Positions 17,630-27,292 of a stretch of 64,000 nt of DNA are shown piece after piece (positions within the stretch are counted from its first letter, which is position 1; every line of letters begins with the position of its first letter). Below the pieces are notes generated by a model, which was not told where the DNA came from, made no database searches, and saw only the letters and a program-made list of their open reading frames with translations. Source of the DNA: Rhizobium sp. CB3090. Lineage in GTDB: Bacteria > Pseudomonadota > Alphaproteobacteria > Rhizobiales > Rhizobiaceae. Made by a program: the position numbers and the translations under genes. The stretch is taken from contig NZ_CP121662.1 of NCBI RefSeq assembly GCF_029714285.1, positions 3,096,001 to 3,160,000 on the forward strand. The letters are read 5' to 3'.

Positions 17630-18289
17630 ATGACCGCCCTCTTCCTCCGCGACCTCCGACTTTCGGTTCGCGCCGGCGGTGGTGCGCTCATTGGCATTCT
17701 CTTCTTTCTGACTGTCGTCGCCGTCATTCCCTTCGGCGTCGGCCCCGATCTGAAGCTTTTATCGCGCATCGGTCCGGCCATCGTCTGGATCGGCGCGCTG
17801 CTGTCTGCCCTGCTCGGCCTCGACCGCCTGTTTCAGGCCGAACGCGATGACGGATCGCTCGACCTGCTGGTCATGCAGGAAACGCCGCTGGTGCTGACCG
17901 TGCTCACCAAATGCGCCGCCCACTGGACGGCGACCGGCCTGCCGCTGGTCATCGCTTCGCCGTTGCTCGGCCTCTTCATGAACATGAACGAGGTGGCGAT
18001 CGGCGCGACGGCGCTGACTTTGCTTGTCGGCTCGCCGGCCATCACCTTCATCGGCGCGGTCGGCGCCGCCGTTGCCGTCGCCTTGCCGCGCGGCGGGCTG
18101 CTGGTGTCGATCCTCGTGCTGCCGCTGACCATTCCCGTGTTGATCTTCGGCGTCAGCGCCACCTATGCCGCCGTCGAAGGTCCGCAGCCCTTCCTGCCGC
18201 CCTTCCTGATCCTGATCGCGCTCACCCTGTTCTTCGCCGTGCTCGGCCCGGCGGCGGCGGCTCTCGCCTTGCGCAACACGACGGATTGA
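17630..18289 (+). CDS. ccmB: heme exporter protein CcmB
   Basis: This is the six-helix inner-membrane partner of CcmA, 219 residues, the family length. It carries the CcmB patterns DGSLDLLVMQETPL and the helix-breaking GSPAITFIGAVGAA. With CcmA it powers release of heme-loaded CcmE. The ATG at 17630 follows AGGGAG by 9 bases, so it has its own ribosome site after the repeat-filled gap. ccmC follows after 58 bases. Confidence 0.93.
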   Translation: MTALFLRDLRLSVRAGGGALIGILFFLTVVAVIPFGVGPDLKLLSRIGPAIVWIGALLSALLGLDRLFQAERDDGSLDLLVMQETPLVLTVLTKCAAHWTATGLPLVIASPLLGLFMNMNEVAIGATALTLLVGSPAITFIGAVGAAVAVALPRGGLLVSILVLPLTIPVLIFGVSATYAAVEGPQPFLPPFLILIALTLFFAVLGPAAAALALRNTTD

Positions 18290-18347
18290 TAGGCCTGAGA
18301 CAATGCGGTCGATTGCCGTAAAAGCGATATCGGTTTAAACAAGAAAA

Positions 18348-19109
18348 ATGAGCGATATCAGCCCCGCGATCAGCCGATTTTCCGACCTGGCCAACCCGAC
18401 ACGGTTCCTGGCGTTTTCGGCACGTCTTATTCCCTGGCTGGCGGCGATATCAGCCGCGCTTTTTGCGATTGGCCTTTATTTCGCCTTTTCGACCGAAGGC
18501 GATTACCAGCAGGGCGATACAGTCCGCATCATGTATATCCATGTGCCGTCGGCCTGGCTGTCGATGATGTGCTATACGATCATGAGCATGTCGGCGATCG
18601 GCACGCTGGTCTGGCGCCACCCGCTCGCCGATGTCTCCGCCAAGGCGGCCGCACCGCTCGGCGCCGCATTTACTCTTGTTGCCCTCGTCACTGGCTCGCT
18701 CTGGGGCAAGCCGATGTGGGGAACCTATTGGGTCTGGGATGCCCGGCTTACTTCCGTTTTCATCCTCTTCCTGATGTATCTCGGGCTGATCGCGTTGAAC
18801 CGCGCCATGGACGATCCGTCAAAGGCCGCGCGCGTCAGCGCCGTGCTGATCCTGGTCGGTTTCGTCAATATTCCGATCATCAAGTTCTCGGTCGACTGGT
18901 GGAACACGCTGCATCAGTCCGAAAGCATCATGCGCGTGGGCGGCCCGACCATCGATGCGCAATTCCTTTGGCCGCTCTTCACCATGGCGCTTGCCTTCAC
19001 GCTGCTGTTCTTCACGCTGCATCTGATGGCGATCCGCAACGAGATCTGGCGCCGCCGCATCGCCGCGCAGCGCCGTCTCGCCGCCCGCATGGCTGCCCGG
19101 GAGGAATAG
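18348..19109 (+). CDS. ccmC: heme exporter/lyase protein CcmC
   Basis: CcmC has 253 residues and six membrane helices. It loads heme onto CcmE through its periplasmic tryptophan-rich (WWD) segment, seen here as [14 protein letters not shown] around residue 124. Conserved heme-ligand histidines are in MYIHVPSAW and NTLHQSES. It is followed by ccmD with one base between stop and start, in the standard CcmABCD arrangement. Confidence 0.95.
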   Translation: MSDISPAISRFSDLANPTRFLAFSARLIPWLAAISAALFAIGLYFAFSTEGDYQQGDTVRIMYIHVPSAWLSMMCYTIMSMSAIGTLVWRHPLADVSAKAAAPLGAAFTLVALVTGSLWGKPMWGTYWVWDARLTSVFILFLMYLGLIALNRAMDDPSKAARVSAVLILVGFVNIPIIKFSVDWWNTLHQSESIMRVGGPTIDAQFLWPLFTMALAFTLLFFTLHLMAIRNEIWRRRIAAQRRLAARMAAREE

Positions 19110-19110
19110 C

Positions 19111-19284
19111 ATGACGCATCCCTTCTATGTCTACGGCTCCTATGGCTTTACCGCCGCCGTGATAATCGCCGTCATCGCCTGGACGTGGATCGACGGGCGT
19201 CTGCGCCGCAAGGAAATCGCCGCGCTGGAAGCCTCCGGCATCCGCCGCCGGTCGCAGCGCACCCCGGAAAGCAAGACGAAATGA
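19111..19284 (+). CDS. ccmD: heme exporter protein CcmD
   Basis: This small membrane protein of 57 residues has an N-terminal [10 protein letters not shown] motif, one transmembrane helix (about residues 11-28) and a basic tail, exactly the CcmD pattern. It helps release CcmE from CcmABC. Its ATG follows GGAGG at the end of ccmC, and its stop overlaps the ccmG start as ATGA, so all three genes are translationally linked. Confidence 0.92.
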   Translation: MTHPFYVYGSYGFTAAVIIAVIAWTWIDGRLRRKEIAALEASGIRRRSQRTPESKTK

Positions 19285-19892
19285 GCTTGGGAACCGAAGA
19301 AGGCAGCAAGCCGAAATCCGGCAGTACCGGCCGCTATCTGCTGGCGCTCATTCCGCTGATCGTCTTTGCCTGCATCGCCCTTGCCGTCGGCAAGGTGATG
19401 TACGACCAGGAAGTCCACGGCACCGATATTTCCGCTATCCCCTCGGCCCTGATCGGCACGAAAGCCCCGACGCTGGCGCTGGCGCCGCTCGACGGCTCCA
19501 ATCTGCCGGCGCTGACCGATGATGCCATCAAGGGCAAGCTGACGCTCGTCAACGTCTTCGCCTCCTGGTGCCTCCCCTGCCGCGAGGAACATCCGCTCCT
19601 GAAGCAACTCGCCAAGGACGGACGACTGAACATCGTCGCCATCAACTATAAGGACACGGGCGAAAACGCCCGGCGTTTCCTCGGCGAACTCGGCAATCCC
19701 TATAGCGCCATCGGCATCGATCCGAACGGTTCGGCCGCCATCGACTGGGGCGTCTACGGCATTCCCGAATCCTACCTCGTCGCCCCAGACGGCACGATTC
19801 TCTATAAGCAGGTCGGGCCTTTTACCGCGAACAGCCTCAAAGAGGGGCTGTACCCCGCCATAGAGAAAGCCAAGGCGAAGCCGGCATCTTGA
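19281..19892 (+). CDS. ccmG: thiol:disulfide interchange protein CcmG/DsbE
   Basis: This membrane-anchored periplasmic thioredoxin has 203 residues. A single N-terminal helix (about residues 16-36) precedes the thioredoxin fold with WCLPC as redox motif and the cis-proline segment YGIPESYLV. It reduces apocytochrome c so that heme can be attached. It is the last gene of the ccm run here; ccmE, F and H are not in the window. Confidence 0.95.
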   Translation: MSLGTEEGSKPKSGSTGRYLLALIPLIVFACIALAVGKVMYDQEVHGTDISAIPSALIGTKAPTLALAPLDGSNLPALTDDAIKGKLTLVNVFASWCLPCREEHPLLKQLAKDGRLNIVAINYKDTGENARRFLGELGNPYSAIGIDPNGSAAIDWGVYGIPESYLVAPDGTILYKQVGPFTANSLKEGLYPAIEKAKAKPAS

Positions 19893-19894
19893 AT

Positions 19895-20068
19895 ACCTTC
19901 TCCCCTCGGGGAGAAGGTGCCCGCCCTTCGACAAGCTCAGGAGGCGGATGAGGGGGCCGAGTAGCGAAGCGACGAGGGCCTTGAGCGGCAAGCGAAAGGC
20001 AGTCTTACGGTGCAACGCCCCCTCAACCTGCGCTAACGCGCATCTTTCTCCCCGCCGGGGAGAAGGTA
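19895..20068. repeat. composite palindromic intergenic repeat
   Basis: Two hairpin modules face each other. The first has ACCTTCTCCCC pairing with GGGGAGAAGGT at 19895-19918. The second, at about 20007-20068, contains AACGCCCCCTCAACCTGC and ends CTCCCCGCCGGGGAGAAGGTA. The second matches the repeat at 54.5 kb. The unit fills the gap between the convergent ccmG and DUF2585 genes and may double as a terminator. Confidence 0.7.
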
Positions 20069-20071
20069 AAA

Positions 20072-20662
20072 TCACAATCCAGCCTGCCAGGTCTTGATCG
20101 CCTCCACCGGCCAGACCAGCATGATGATGTTCAGCGTGAGATTGTCGCGGATCAGCCAGCCGGTTAGCAGCTCGAAGAAAATGGCGATTGCTACCGTCAG
20201 CAGAACCGGCGCGCGCCACGCGAACAGGAAGCCGACAACCATGAACACCGCGTCCATCGCCGAGTTCAGGATGCTGTCGCCGAAATAGTCGAGCGAGATC
20301 GTCGCCGTGCGGTAGCGGTTGATGATAACAGGCGAATTCTCGAGCAGCTCCCAGCCGGATTCGATCAGCATGGCAACGAACAAGCGCATCGACAGCGGCT
20401 TGCGGCGCATGATCAGATGTGTCAACCCGAAGAAGAGAAAGCCGTGAATGATATGCGACGGCGTGTACCAGTCGGCGATATGCTGCGAATTGCCGCTGGA
20501 TTTCACGACGGGTTCGAAGAGCTTGACGTAACCGCAGGTGCAGATCGGCACCCGACCCATCATATATTCCGCGACGATCTGGACGAGTAGAACCGCGGCG
20601 CAGGCAATGAACCAGAAGCTCTGCTGCCGATAGCGATTTTCGGCGTCAGCCAGCGCCGTCAT
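20072..20662 (-). CDS. DUF2585 (UPF0314) family membrane protein
   Basis: This 196-residue integral membrane protein has about five hydrophobic segments and the family motifs [10 protein letters not shown] and [21 protein letters not shown]2585 is confined largely to alphaproteobacteria and has no known function. Its start overlaps the ispZ stop as ATGA, so it is translationally coupled to the septation protein and, through it, to ftsY. Confidence 0.85.
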   Translation of the reverse strand: MTALADAENRYRQQSFWFIACAAVLLVQIVAEYMMGRVPICTCGYVKLFEPVVKSSGNSQHIADWYTPSHIIHGFLFFGLTHLIMRRKPLSMRLFVAMLIESGWELLENSPVIINRYRTATISLDYFGDSILNSAMDAVFMVVGFLFAWRAPVLLTVAIAIFFELLTGWLIRDNLTLNIIMLVWPVEAIKTWQAGL

Positions 20663-21378
20663 TCTTCTGTTTCCGCCGGCGGATTGACCGTGTGCTTCAT
20701 GATCAGCGGCATCTGCGACAAGGTGAAGACGATGGTGATCGGCATCGTGCCCCAGACCTTGAAGTTGACCCAGAGATTATCCGCAGCTTTAACATCGGGC
20801 AGATAGTACCAATTCGATCCGCGCCAGACGATTTCGTTGAGCACGGCGAGAAACAGGAAGAAGATGCCCCAGCGCAGCGTGAGCTTGCGCCAGCCTTCGC
20901 TATCCAACTGGAACGCAGCATTGAAGACATAGCCGAGCAGCGATCTGCCGAAGGTAAGCCCGCCGAGCAGCACCACGCCGAACAGGGCATTGATGATGGT
21001 CGGCTTCATCTTGATGAAGGTTTCGTTCTGCAGATAGATGCCGAGCGCGCCGAAGGTGACGACGACGATGCCGGAGACGAAGGGCATCAGCGGCAGATGG
21101 CCGAGCATGATCTTCGAGACGATGAGCGAGGCCACCGTCGCCGCCATGAATAAGGCGGTGGCGACGAAGAGGGGACCGCCCAGTGCCGACAATGCCGGAA
21201 AATGCTGCACCAGCCAGTCGCCTCGCAGATTGCCGAAGAAGAAGACCAGCAAAGGCCCAAGTTCCAGCACCAGCTTCAGCAGCGGATGATGCCTGTCGGC
21301 AGCACTTGGGGTCAGGTCACTGTCGCTGGTCGTCATCGCGGCACTCTCACTATCATCGAATTTGGTCTTGTCGTTCAT
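20659..21378 (-). CDS. ispZ: septation protein A (YciB/IspZ family)
   Basis: This inner-membrane protein has 239 residues. A polar N-terminal stretch of about 30 residues precedes the YciB core, with [13 protein letters not shown] and several helices, and NEIVWRG and WVNFKVWG near the C-terminus. The family is linked to septation and envelope integrity. The gene overlaps both neighbours by 4 bases, with the ftsY stop upstream and the DUF2585 start downstream. Confidence 0.9.
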   Translation of the reverse strand: MNDKTKFDDSESAAMTTSDSDLTPSAADRHHPLLKLVLELGPLLVFFFGNLRGDWLVQHFPALSALGGPLFVATALFMAATVASLIVSKIMLGHLPLMPFVSGIVVVTFGALGIYLQNETFIKMKPTIINALFGVVLLGGLTFGRSLLGYVFNAAFQLDSEGWRKLTLRWGIFFLFLAVLNEIVWRGSNWYYLPDVKAADNLWVNFKVWGTMPITIVFTLSQMPLIMKHTVNPPAETEE

Positions 21379-22889
21379 GGACCGATCCCGGCGATGGCCT
21401 GGGCAAAATCCTCGGCCTCGAACGGCTCGAGATCGTCTACACCCTCGCCGACGCCGATGAAATAGACCGGCAGCTTATGCTTGGCCGAGATGGCCACCAG
21501 AATGCCGCCGCGCGCCGTGCCATCGAGCTTGGTCATGATCAGGCCGTTGACCCCTGCGACATTGCGGAAGATTTCCACCTGATTGAGCGCATTCTGGCCC
21601 GTAGTCGCATCCAGCGTCTGCAGGACGGTATGCGGCGCGTCCGGATCGAGCTTGCCAAGCACGCGAACGATCTTTTCGAGTTCCGCCATCAGCTCCGCCT
21701 TGTTCTGCAGGCGGCCGGCGGTATCGATGATCAGCACGTCGCTCTTGTTGGCCTTGGCCTGCTGGAAGGCATCGAAGGCAAGGCCGGCGGCATCGGCGCC
21801 GAGCTTGGTGCCGATGAATTCCGACTTGGTGCGGTCGGCCCAGATCTTCAACTGCTCGATGGCAGCGGCGCGGAACGTATCGCCGGCAGCCACCATGACC
21901 TTCAGCCCCGCACCCGATAATTTCGCCGCCAGCTTGCCGATCGTCGTCGTCTTGCCGGTGCCGTTGACGCCGACGATCAGGATGACATGCGGCTTGTGAC
22001 CGAGATCGAGCTGCAACGGCTTGGCGACCGGCTTCAGCACCTTGGCGATTTCCTGCGCCATGATCCGACTGACATCCTCGCCGGTCACGTCCTTGCCGTA
22101 GCGTTCCGAGGCCAGCGTATCGGTGACCCGCATGGCAGTCTCGAAGCCAAGATCGGCCTGGATCAACAGATCCTCCAAATCCTGCAGCGTCTGATCGTCC
22201 AGCTTGCGCTTGGTGAAAAGCGCCGTGATCTGGCCGGTGAGCTGCGACGAGGTGCGCGCCAGGCCGGCGCGCAGGCGTTGGAACCATGAAAGCTTCTGCT
22301 TGGGGGCTTCCGGAATGGGAGCTGGAGCGGGGGCCGCGGTGGCGAAGCCCTTGGGGAGGATGGGGACTGCGGCCGCGGTTTCGGTGGTTTCCGATGAAGG
22401 TTCTGAGTCCGTTGAAGATTCTGTGCTTTCCGACGAGAACTCCGAGTTTGTCGAGCCTGCGTCACCCCCCTCTGTCCTATCGGACATCTCCCCCTCAAGG
22501 GGGGAGATCGTTTCGGAGGCGGTCTCGTTAGGCTCATCACCAACTTCAGTCGCTACAGGATACTCTGCCGTAGCAGCTTTCTCAGCCTCGATCACCTGAG
22601 CATTCAATGAAGTGCGCAAGTCGTCTTCTGCTTGCGCATCCGCCCGCTCTTCTTGCTCAGCCGGCGCCTCACTCTCCAAACGATCTCCCCCCTTGAGGGG
22701 GAGATGTCCCGAAGGGACAGAGGGGGGTAACGCAGGCTCCGCAAACTCGGATGCAGCGGAAGATTCCGTAACAGGCGCCTCTTGCGCAGCAGCCGCTTCC
22801 TCAACCGGCAAAACCTCTTCCGGCGCCTGTTCTTCCGTCGGCTTTTCGCGGCCGAAGGTGAAGACTTTTTTGATGAAATTGAGCGCCAT
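21375..22889 (-). CDS. ftsY: signal recognition particle receptor FtsY
   Basis: FtsY docks SRP-bound ribosomes at the membrane. It has 504 residues. A long acidic N-terminal region (1-195) precedes the NG GTPase domain. G1 is GVNGTGKTT at 307-315, DTAGR is at 389-393 and [10 protein letters not shown] at 453-462. The acidic region contains two segments, residues 54-70 and 127-143, encoded by inverted copies of a rhizobial palindromic element read in frame. Ffh, its partner, is encoded 4 kb away. The stop overlaps ispZ. Confidence 0.96.
   Translation of the reverse strand: MALNFIKKVFTFGREKPTEEQAPEEVLPVEEAAAAQEAPVTESSAASEFAEPALPPSVPSGHLPLKGGDRLESEAPAEQEERADAQAEDDLRTSLNAQVIEAEKAATAEYPVATEVGDEPNETASETISPLEGEMSDRTEGGDAGSTNSEFSSESTESSTDSEPSSETTETAAAVPILPKGFATAAPAPAPIPEAPKQKLSWFQRLRAGLARTSSQLTGQITALFTKRKLDDQTLQDLEDLLIQADLGFETAMRVTDTLASERYGKDVTGEDVSRIMAQEIAKVLKPVAKPLQLDLGHKPHVILIVGVNGTGKTTTIGKLAAKLSGAGLKVMVAAGDTFRAAAIEQLKIWADRTKSEFIGTKLGADAAGLAFDAFQQAKANKSDVLIIDTAGRLQNKAELMAELEKIVRVLGKLDPDAPHTVLQTLDATTGQNALNQVEIFRNVAGVNGLIMTKLDGTARGGILVAISAKHKLPVYFIGVGEGVDDLEPFEAEDFAQAIAGIGP
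22464..22728. repeat. inverted pair of palindromic elements inside ftsY
   Basis: Copy 1 at 22464-22509 and copy 2 at 22682-22728 are reverse complements that differ almost only in the small loop (TATCG versus TTCGG type). Each contains two hairpins, a GTCC..GGAC stem and CTCCCCC..GGGGGAG. Both are translated within ftsY, in different sense because they are inverted. This is the element commonly seen between rhizobial genes. Confidence 0.8.
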
Positions 22890-22912
22890 GAAAATTCCGT
22901 GAGCGAGTAGGA

Positions 22913-24187
22913 TCAGGCCGCGTCGGCGGCCGAAAGTTGCATGTCGAGATGCTTGCCATTGTGGCCGGTGATCGCCACCTGCACAAGCTCGCGCGGCCTG
23001 AGGCCTGGGGCTGCGGCAAGCGTGAAGTTTTCCGTATGTGCCAGCCCGTTATTCTCCACGAGCAGCCATTGCCGCGTACCGACCATGGAGTCGAGATGGG
23101 ACTGATGCAGTTTTTGTCCAGCCAAGCGCAGCCGTGCAGCGCGTTCCTTGATCAGTGCGCGGTCGAGCTGCGGCATTCGCGCGGCAGGCGTACCGGGACG
23201 CGGGCTATAGGGAAAGACATGCAGATGCGCAATACCAACCTCTTCCGCCAGGCTGACGGCGTTTTCGAACATTTCTTCCGTTTCGGTCGGAAAACCGGCG
23301 ATCATATCGGCGCCAAAGCTCATTTCCGGCCGCAGACGGCGAGCATCCTCGATAAAATTGATAGCATCGGCGCGTGAATGCCGCCGCTTCATCCGCTTCA
23401 GGATCATGTCGTCGCCATGCTGCAGCGACAGATGCAGATGCGGCATGAAGCGCGGCTCGTCGGCGATCAGGTCCATCAGATGTTGATCGGCCTCGATGCT
23501 GTCGATCGAGGAAAGCCGCAGGCGGCGGATCTCGGGAATCTGTTTCAGCAGCGTCTTCGCCAGAAGGCCCAGCGTCGGCTGACCGGGCAGGTCGGCGCCG
23601 TAGCTGGTCGCATCGACGCCGGTCAAGACGATCTCGCGATAACCGCTTTCGACGAGATTGCGCGCCTGGCTCACCACCGCGCCCATCGGCACGGAACGGG
23701 AATTGCCGCGGCCATAGGGGATGATGCAGAAGGTGCAGCGATGGTCGCAGCCATTCTGTACCTGGATGAAAGCGCGCACATGCCCGTCGATATGCCGGAT
23801 CATCTGCGGCGCGGTGGCCCGCACGCTCATGATGTCGTTGACGCGCAGCTTCTCTTCCGCCGAAACGCCGAAATCCGGTAGCGAGCGATAGGAAGCGCTC
23901 GTCAGCTTCTCCTCATTGCCGAGCACGGCATCCACTTCGGCCATTTCGGCGAAAGCCTGCTTTTCCGTCTGCGCGGCGCAGCCGGTGACGATAATGCGGG
24001 CATGGGGATTGTCGCGCCGTGCGCGGCGGATCGCCTGGCGCGCCTGGCGCACGGCCTCGCCGGTGACGGCACAGGTATTGACCAGGATGGCATTGTTGAG
24101 CCCGGCTTTCTCGGCCTCGGCTCTCATCACTTCGGATTCATAGGTGTTGAGACGGCAGCCGAAGGTGATGACCTCGACCCCGCTCAC
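22913..24187 (-). CDS. mtaB: tRNA t6A37 methylthiotransferase MtaB
   Basis: This radical-SAM enzyme turns t6A37 into ms2t6A37 in ANN-decoding tRNAs. It has 424 residues. The UPF0004 domain has Cys11, Cys39 and Cys70 for the auxiliary cluster; the radical-SAM motif CDHRCTFC is at 147-154; a TRAM-like tail closes it. The start is a GTG at 24187 overlapping the dapF stop (GTGA). A longer frame reads back into dapF and lacks support. ftsY begins 23 bases after its stop. Confidence 0.92.
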   Translation of the reverse strand: MSGVEVITFGCRLNTYESEVMRAEAEKAGLNNAILVNTCAVTGEAVRQARQAIRRARRDNPHARIIVTGCAAQTEKQAFAEMAEVDAVLGNEEKLTSASYRSLPDFGVSAEEKLRVNDIMSVRATAPQMIRHIDGHVRAFIQVQNGCDHRCTFCIIPYGRGNSRSVPMGAVVSQARNLVESGYREIVLTGVDATSYGADLPGQPTLGLLAKTLLKQIPEIRRLRLSSIDSIEADQHLMDLIADEPRFMPHLHLSLQHGDDMILKRMKRRHSRADAINFIEDARRLRPEMSFGADMIAGFPTETEEMFENAVSLAEEVGIAHLHVFPYSPRPGTPAARMPQLDRALIKERAARLRLAGQKLHQSHLDSMVGTRQWLLVENNGLAHTENFTLAAAPGLRPRELVQVAITGHNGKHLDMQLSAADAA

Positions 24188-25089
24188 CGCGCCTGAGCCC
24201 CCTGCTCCCGATCGCGCGTCCAGCGACCAGTCACGGGATCGACGGAGCCTGACCATTCCCATTCCGCCGGACCGGTCATGACGACATGATCGTCGCTTTC
24301 CCGCCACTCTATCGTGAGCTGGCCCGAGGCGGGGGCAGAGGCGACATCGATCGTCACCTTGCGGCCGGTGCGGCCGGTGCGGGCCGCGCAGACGGCGGCC
24401 GAACAGGCGGCCGAGCCGCAGGCAAGCGTCAGCCCGGCGCCACGCTCCCAGGTGCGCGTGCGCAGCGTGGTCGGCGAAAGCACTTGCGCCAAGGTGATAT
24501 TGGCGCGCTCGGGAAACATCGGATGGTTTTCGAGCAGCGGCCCGAAGCGGGCGAGATCGTAGGACATCGGGTCCTTGTCGACCCAGAAGATCGCATGCGG
24601 ATTGCCCATCGACATGACCGAAGGCGAATGCAGGACAGGATTGTCGATCGGCCCGATCTGCAGCTCGATGCGGCGCGTGTCGGCGAATTCCTCGGCGAGC
24701 GGGATCTTGTCCCAGGCAAAAACCGGCTTGCCCATATCGACCGAGATCGTACCGTCCTCATGCTCGACCGCATTCAAGATGCCGGCGACGGTCTGGAAGG
24801 TGAATATCTTCTTGCCGGTCTCGGCCGCAAGCGCCTGCACGACGCAGCGCGTGCCGTTGCCGCAGGCCTGCGCCTTGGTGCCGTCGGAATTCAGAATATC
24901 GATCCAGGCGTCGGTACCCTCTGCCTTCGGATCGTGAATCGCCATGATCTGATCGAACCCAGTGGCCGGATCGGCATTCAACGCAATCGCCGCAGCCGCT
25001 GTCACCACGTCTTTGCGGCCGCGCATGTCGACAACCAGGATCTTGTTGCCAAGCCCGTTCATCCGCGCGAATTCGACCGTGTTGCTCAT
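24184..25089 (-). CDS. dapF: diaminopimelate epimerase
   Basis: DapF converts LL- to meso-diaminopimelate for lysine and peptidoglycan synthesis. It has 301 residues. The two catalytic cysteines are in CGNGTRC (Cys76) and [10 protein letters not shown] near residue 220. The ATG at 25089 gives the conserved [12 protein letters not shown]-terminus; frames extending to 25275 are unsupported. It opens a minus-strand run dapF-mtaB-ftsY-ispZ-DUF2585 with overlaps or short gaps. Confidence 0.95.
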   Translation of the reverse strand: MSNTVEFARMNGLGNKILVVDMRGRKDVVTAAAAIALNADPATGFDQIMAIHDPKAEGTDAWIDILNSDGTKAQACGNGTRCVVQALAAETGKKIFTFQTVAGILNAVEHEDGTISVDMGKPVFAWDKIPLAEEFADTRRIELQIGPIDNPVLHSPSVMSMGNPHAIFWVDKDPMSYDLARFGPLLENHPMFPERANITLAQVLSPTTLRTRTWERGAGLTLACGSAACSAAVCAARTGRTGRKVTIDVASAPASGQLTIEWRESDDHVVMTGPAEWEWSGSVDPVTGRWTRDREQGAQAR

Positions 25090-25160
25090 GATGGTATGTC
25101 CGTCAGTGTTTTCGAGCTGTATATGGCGGAAATGCGGGGGAATTACCAGTGGCATGATGA

Positions 25161-25200
25161 CTCCCTCGCCCCGCCTGCGGGGAAATGATTGGAGCAGGGG
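25161..25200. repeat. degenerate palindromic repeat upstream of dapF
   Basis: The segment starts CTCCCTCGCCCCGC and has a perfect CCCCGC-CT-GCGGGG stem at 25169-25182, ending GGAGCAGGGG. It resembles the rhizobial intergenic element that pairs CTCGCCCCGC with GGGGAGAGGG, but with sequence decay in the second half. Confidence 0.4.
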
Positions 25201-25364
25201 CCGCATGTTGGCGCAGGTAGCAAGGACGGCCCTTATCTGCTGGCAATGTTTCCCGTTTCCACCCATAGGCCACAATGTAAACCATGCTAGGCCTCTTTTT
25301 CTCCTTTACTTACTTAAATTACTATTTTAACTTTCAAATGCGCGAGACGCCGAAGGAGGCCTGG

Positions 25365-25781
25365 ATGACAGAGCTACGGACCATTGAAATTGACTTTGAT
25401 GTGCATAAGCGGATCGAGCTAGCACGACAAAGTTTTGCTGAAACGCCTAACACTGTGCTTCGGCGCCTGCTCCAAATCGAAGATCAAGCGCTCGCCGCCC
25501 AAGTCACAGATACTGGAGGCCGTCCTTGGGCAAGCAAAGGCGTCACGCTGCCACACGGCACGGAACTGCGAATGGAATATAACGGCCGCGTTCATACGGG
25601 CATCATTCAAAACGGGGCATGGTTGGTGGAAGGGGATCGATACAGTAGCCCTTCTGCGGCGGCCGGTGGCGTCGCTCTAACAAAAGACGACAAACGAACT
25701 AACCTTGACGGATGGAAGTACTGGCACATAAGGCGGCCGGAAGAAACAAAGTGGATCGCTATTAGCTCGCTCCGACGCTAA
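25365..25781 (+). CDS. small protein with SeqA-N-like and RAMA/DUF2924-like regions
   Basis: The protein has 138 residues. Residues 1-40 (IEIDFDVHKRIELAR then TPNTVLRRLL) resemble the ribbon-helix-helix N-terminus of SeqA-type proteins. Residues 60-138 (LPHGTELRMEYNG, SPSAAA, NLDGWKYW) resemble a RAMA or DUF2924 module, which is found with DNA modification enzymes. AGGAGG lies 5 bases before the ATG at 25365. The flanks are AT-rich and no modification gene is adjacent. The domain calls come from pattern recall and need a profile search. Confidence 0.65.
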   Translation: MTELRTIEIDFDVHKRIELARQSFAETPNTVLRRLLQIEDQALAAQVTDTGGRPWASKGVTLPHGTELRMEYNGRVHTGIIQNGAWLVEGDRYSSPSAAAGGVALTKDDKRTNLDGWKYWHIRRPEETKWIAISSLRR

Positions 25782-25951
25782 GTAGCTGCGAAGGCAAGGA
25801 GCATCGTGATGTCTCTTTTTTGGCGAACTCGCGTCACTGATGAAGAGAATCCAGAGCTCTGTTTGTTGGCGTTGTGGTGGTAATCTAAGCCGTTGGGCAG
25901 GCGATCGTTCCAATCCACCTCCTCCCCGCATCATGGGCAACATGTTTGATC

Positions 25952-26971
25952 TTAAACCATAGGCACATCGAACACTTCCCCCGCTCTCAACGGCCTAAAC
26001 CGATCCGGTTCCACACCCTCGGCCTTCAAGGCCACCTCCAGCGCCTTCACCGGCGCATCGATCGCCTCGTCCGTGAGCTGAAAGGTCGCGAAATGATGGC
26101 CTGCGACGTGGGCGGCGTTGCAGAGCTTCATGCCTTTTACCGCTTCTTCCGGATTCTGATGCTGACCCTTCATGAACCAGCGCGGCTCGTAGGCGCCGAA
26201 AGGCAGGATCGCGAGGCGGAAGCCGCCGTGCTTTTGCCGCGCCGCCTCGTAATTCAAGCCACCGTGAAAGCCGGTATCGCCGATATGGTAGATCTTGCCG
26301 GCGGGAGTCGTGATGACGAAAGCGGCCCAGAGCGCCATGCGGCGGTCGCCCGCGCCACGCGCTGACCAGTGATGGCAGGGCTCGGCGTCGACCGTCACCT
26401 CGCCGGCGATGCCGATGCGATCGCCCCAATCCATCGTCGTGATCCGGGCATCGGGCGCCCCGCGGCGGATAATGGCATCGTTGCCGAGCGGGGTCAGGAT
26501 TTTCGGTGCATGTGTCTCGTGCAGCCGCTTCAGCGTCGCGAGGTCGAGATGGTCATAGTGATTGTGCGAGACCAGCACGAGATCGATCGGCGGCAGGTCT
26601 TCGAAGCGGATGCCGGGCGGCACCGCCCGTTTCGGTCCGATGAAGGTGAAGGGGCTGACGCGTTCCGACCACACCGGATCGGTCAATATATTGAGACCGG
26701 CCGCCTGGATCAGCATCGTGGCATGGCCAACCATCGTCACCCGCAGCGCATCGCCGAAAACACGACTATCGGGCGTGGCCGGCGGAAACAGGCTGACGAC
26801 CGAACGCGGCCAACGCGCGCGGCCGCCGCCGAGTTGCCATTTCAACAAGTCGCGGAAACCACCCGGTTCCACACCGCCCGGATTGAAGAAGCGTAACCCG
26901 TCGAAATGATCGGAGATTGGACCTTGATAATAGGGGTTCGATGTCTTCCGGAAGCCGGATTTGTCTGTCAT
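25952..26971 (-). CDS. MBL fold metallo-hydrolase
   Basis: This zinc hydrolase of 339 residues resembles the NAPE-phospholipase D/UlaG group. The metal motif HNHYDHLD is near residue 135, followed by the conserved CHHWSARG and HIGDTGFHGG, and a C-terminal HHFATFQLTDE. Such enzymes cleave phosphodiesters or lactones; the substrate here is unknown. It faces ffh across a 320-base region and stands alone on the minus strand. Confidence 0.9.
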   Translation of the reverse strand: MTDKSGFRKTSNPYYQGPISDHFDGLRFFNPGGVEPGGFRDLLKWQLGGGRARWPRSVVSLFPPATPDSRVFGDALRVTMVGHATMLIQAAGLNILTDPVWSERVSPFTFIGPKRAVPPGIRFEDLPPIDLVLVSHNHYDHLDLATLKRLHETHAPKILTPLGNDAIIRRGAPDARITTMDWGDRIGIAGEVTVDAEPCHHWSARGAGDRRMALWAAFVITTPAGKIYHIGDTGFHGGLNYEAARQKHGGFRLAILPFGAYEPRWFMKGQHQNPEEAVKGMKLCNAAHVAGHHFATFQLTDEAIDAPVKALEVALKAEGVEPDRFRPLRAGEVFDVPMV

Positions 26972-27292
26972 GAATGCGCCGATGGATTTTTCTCTGGGCC
27001 AGATGTGGGGTAAACATCGGGCTTTTGAAAGCCTTTGCGCCCTCTCGGCTTGACTTTCGCACCCGTTTCCTGTTTATCCCCGCCATCTGCGACGAGCACA
27101 AGCCTCCGAGCCACCGACCGGGACCCGTTAAGGTATAAAGAGATCCCGGAGGTCAACACCCGACAGCGCGATGCGCCCTCGGGTGCTTTTTGGCTTTGCG
27201 TCTTGTTTTCGTCATGGAAAAGCACGACGTTTTCGGGCGGGAACCGCGCACACGCGCAAGTCCAATCCCAAGCGATCGATAAGGAAGAACTG
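26972..27292 (+). other. ffh leader region, 321 bases
   Basis: No gene is evident. A possible promoter has CTTGAC at 27049-27054 with a weak TTTATC about 18 bases on; another TATAAA lies at 27134-27139. A strong terminator-like hairpin at 27157-27191 sits 100 bases before the ffh ATG. The ffh ribosome site AAGGAAG follows near 27281. The layout could be an attenuated leader or a separate small RNA. Confidence 0.5.
27157..27191 (+). terminator. terminator-like hairpin upstream of ffh
   Basis: CACCCGA (27157-27163) pairs perfectly with TCGGGTG (27179-27185); an inner GCGC/GCGC stem over GAT extends it. CTTTTTG follows at once. It has all features of an intrinsic terminator but no gene ends upstream on this strand, so it would end a short RNA or attenuate ffh. 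Confidence 0.65.

Noticed and set aside
19140..20219. 359-codon frame on the minus strand over ccmD-ccmG
   Set aside because: It covers two known genes and the palindromic repeat and shows no domain.
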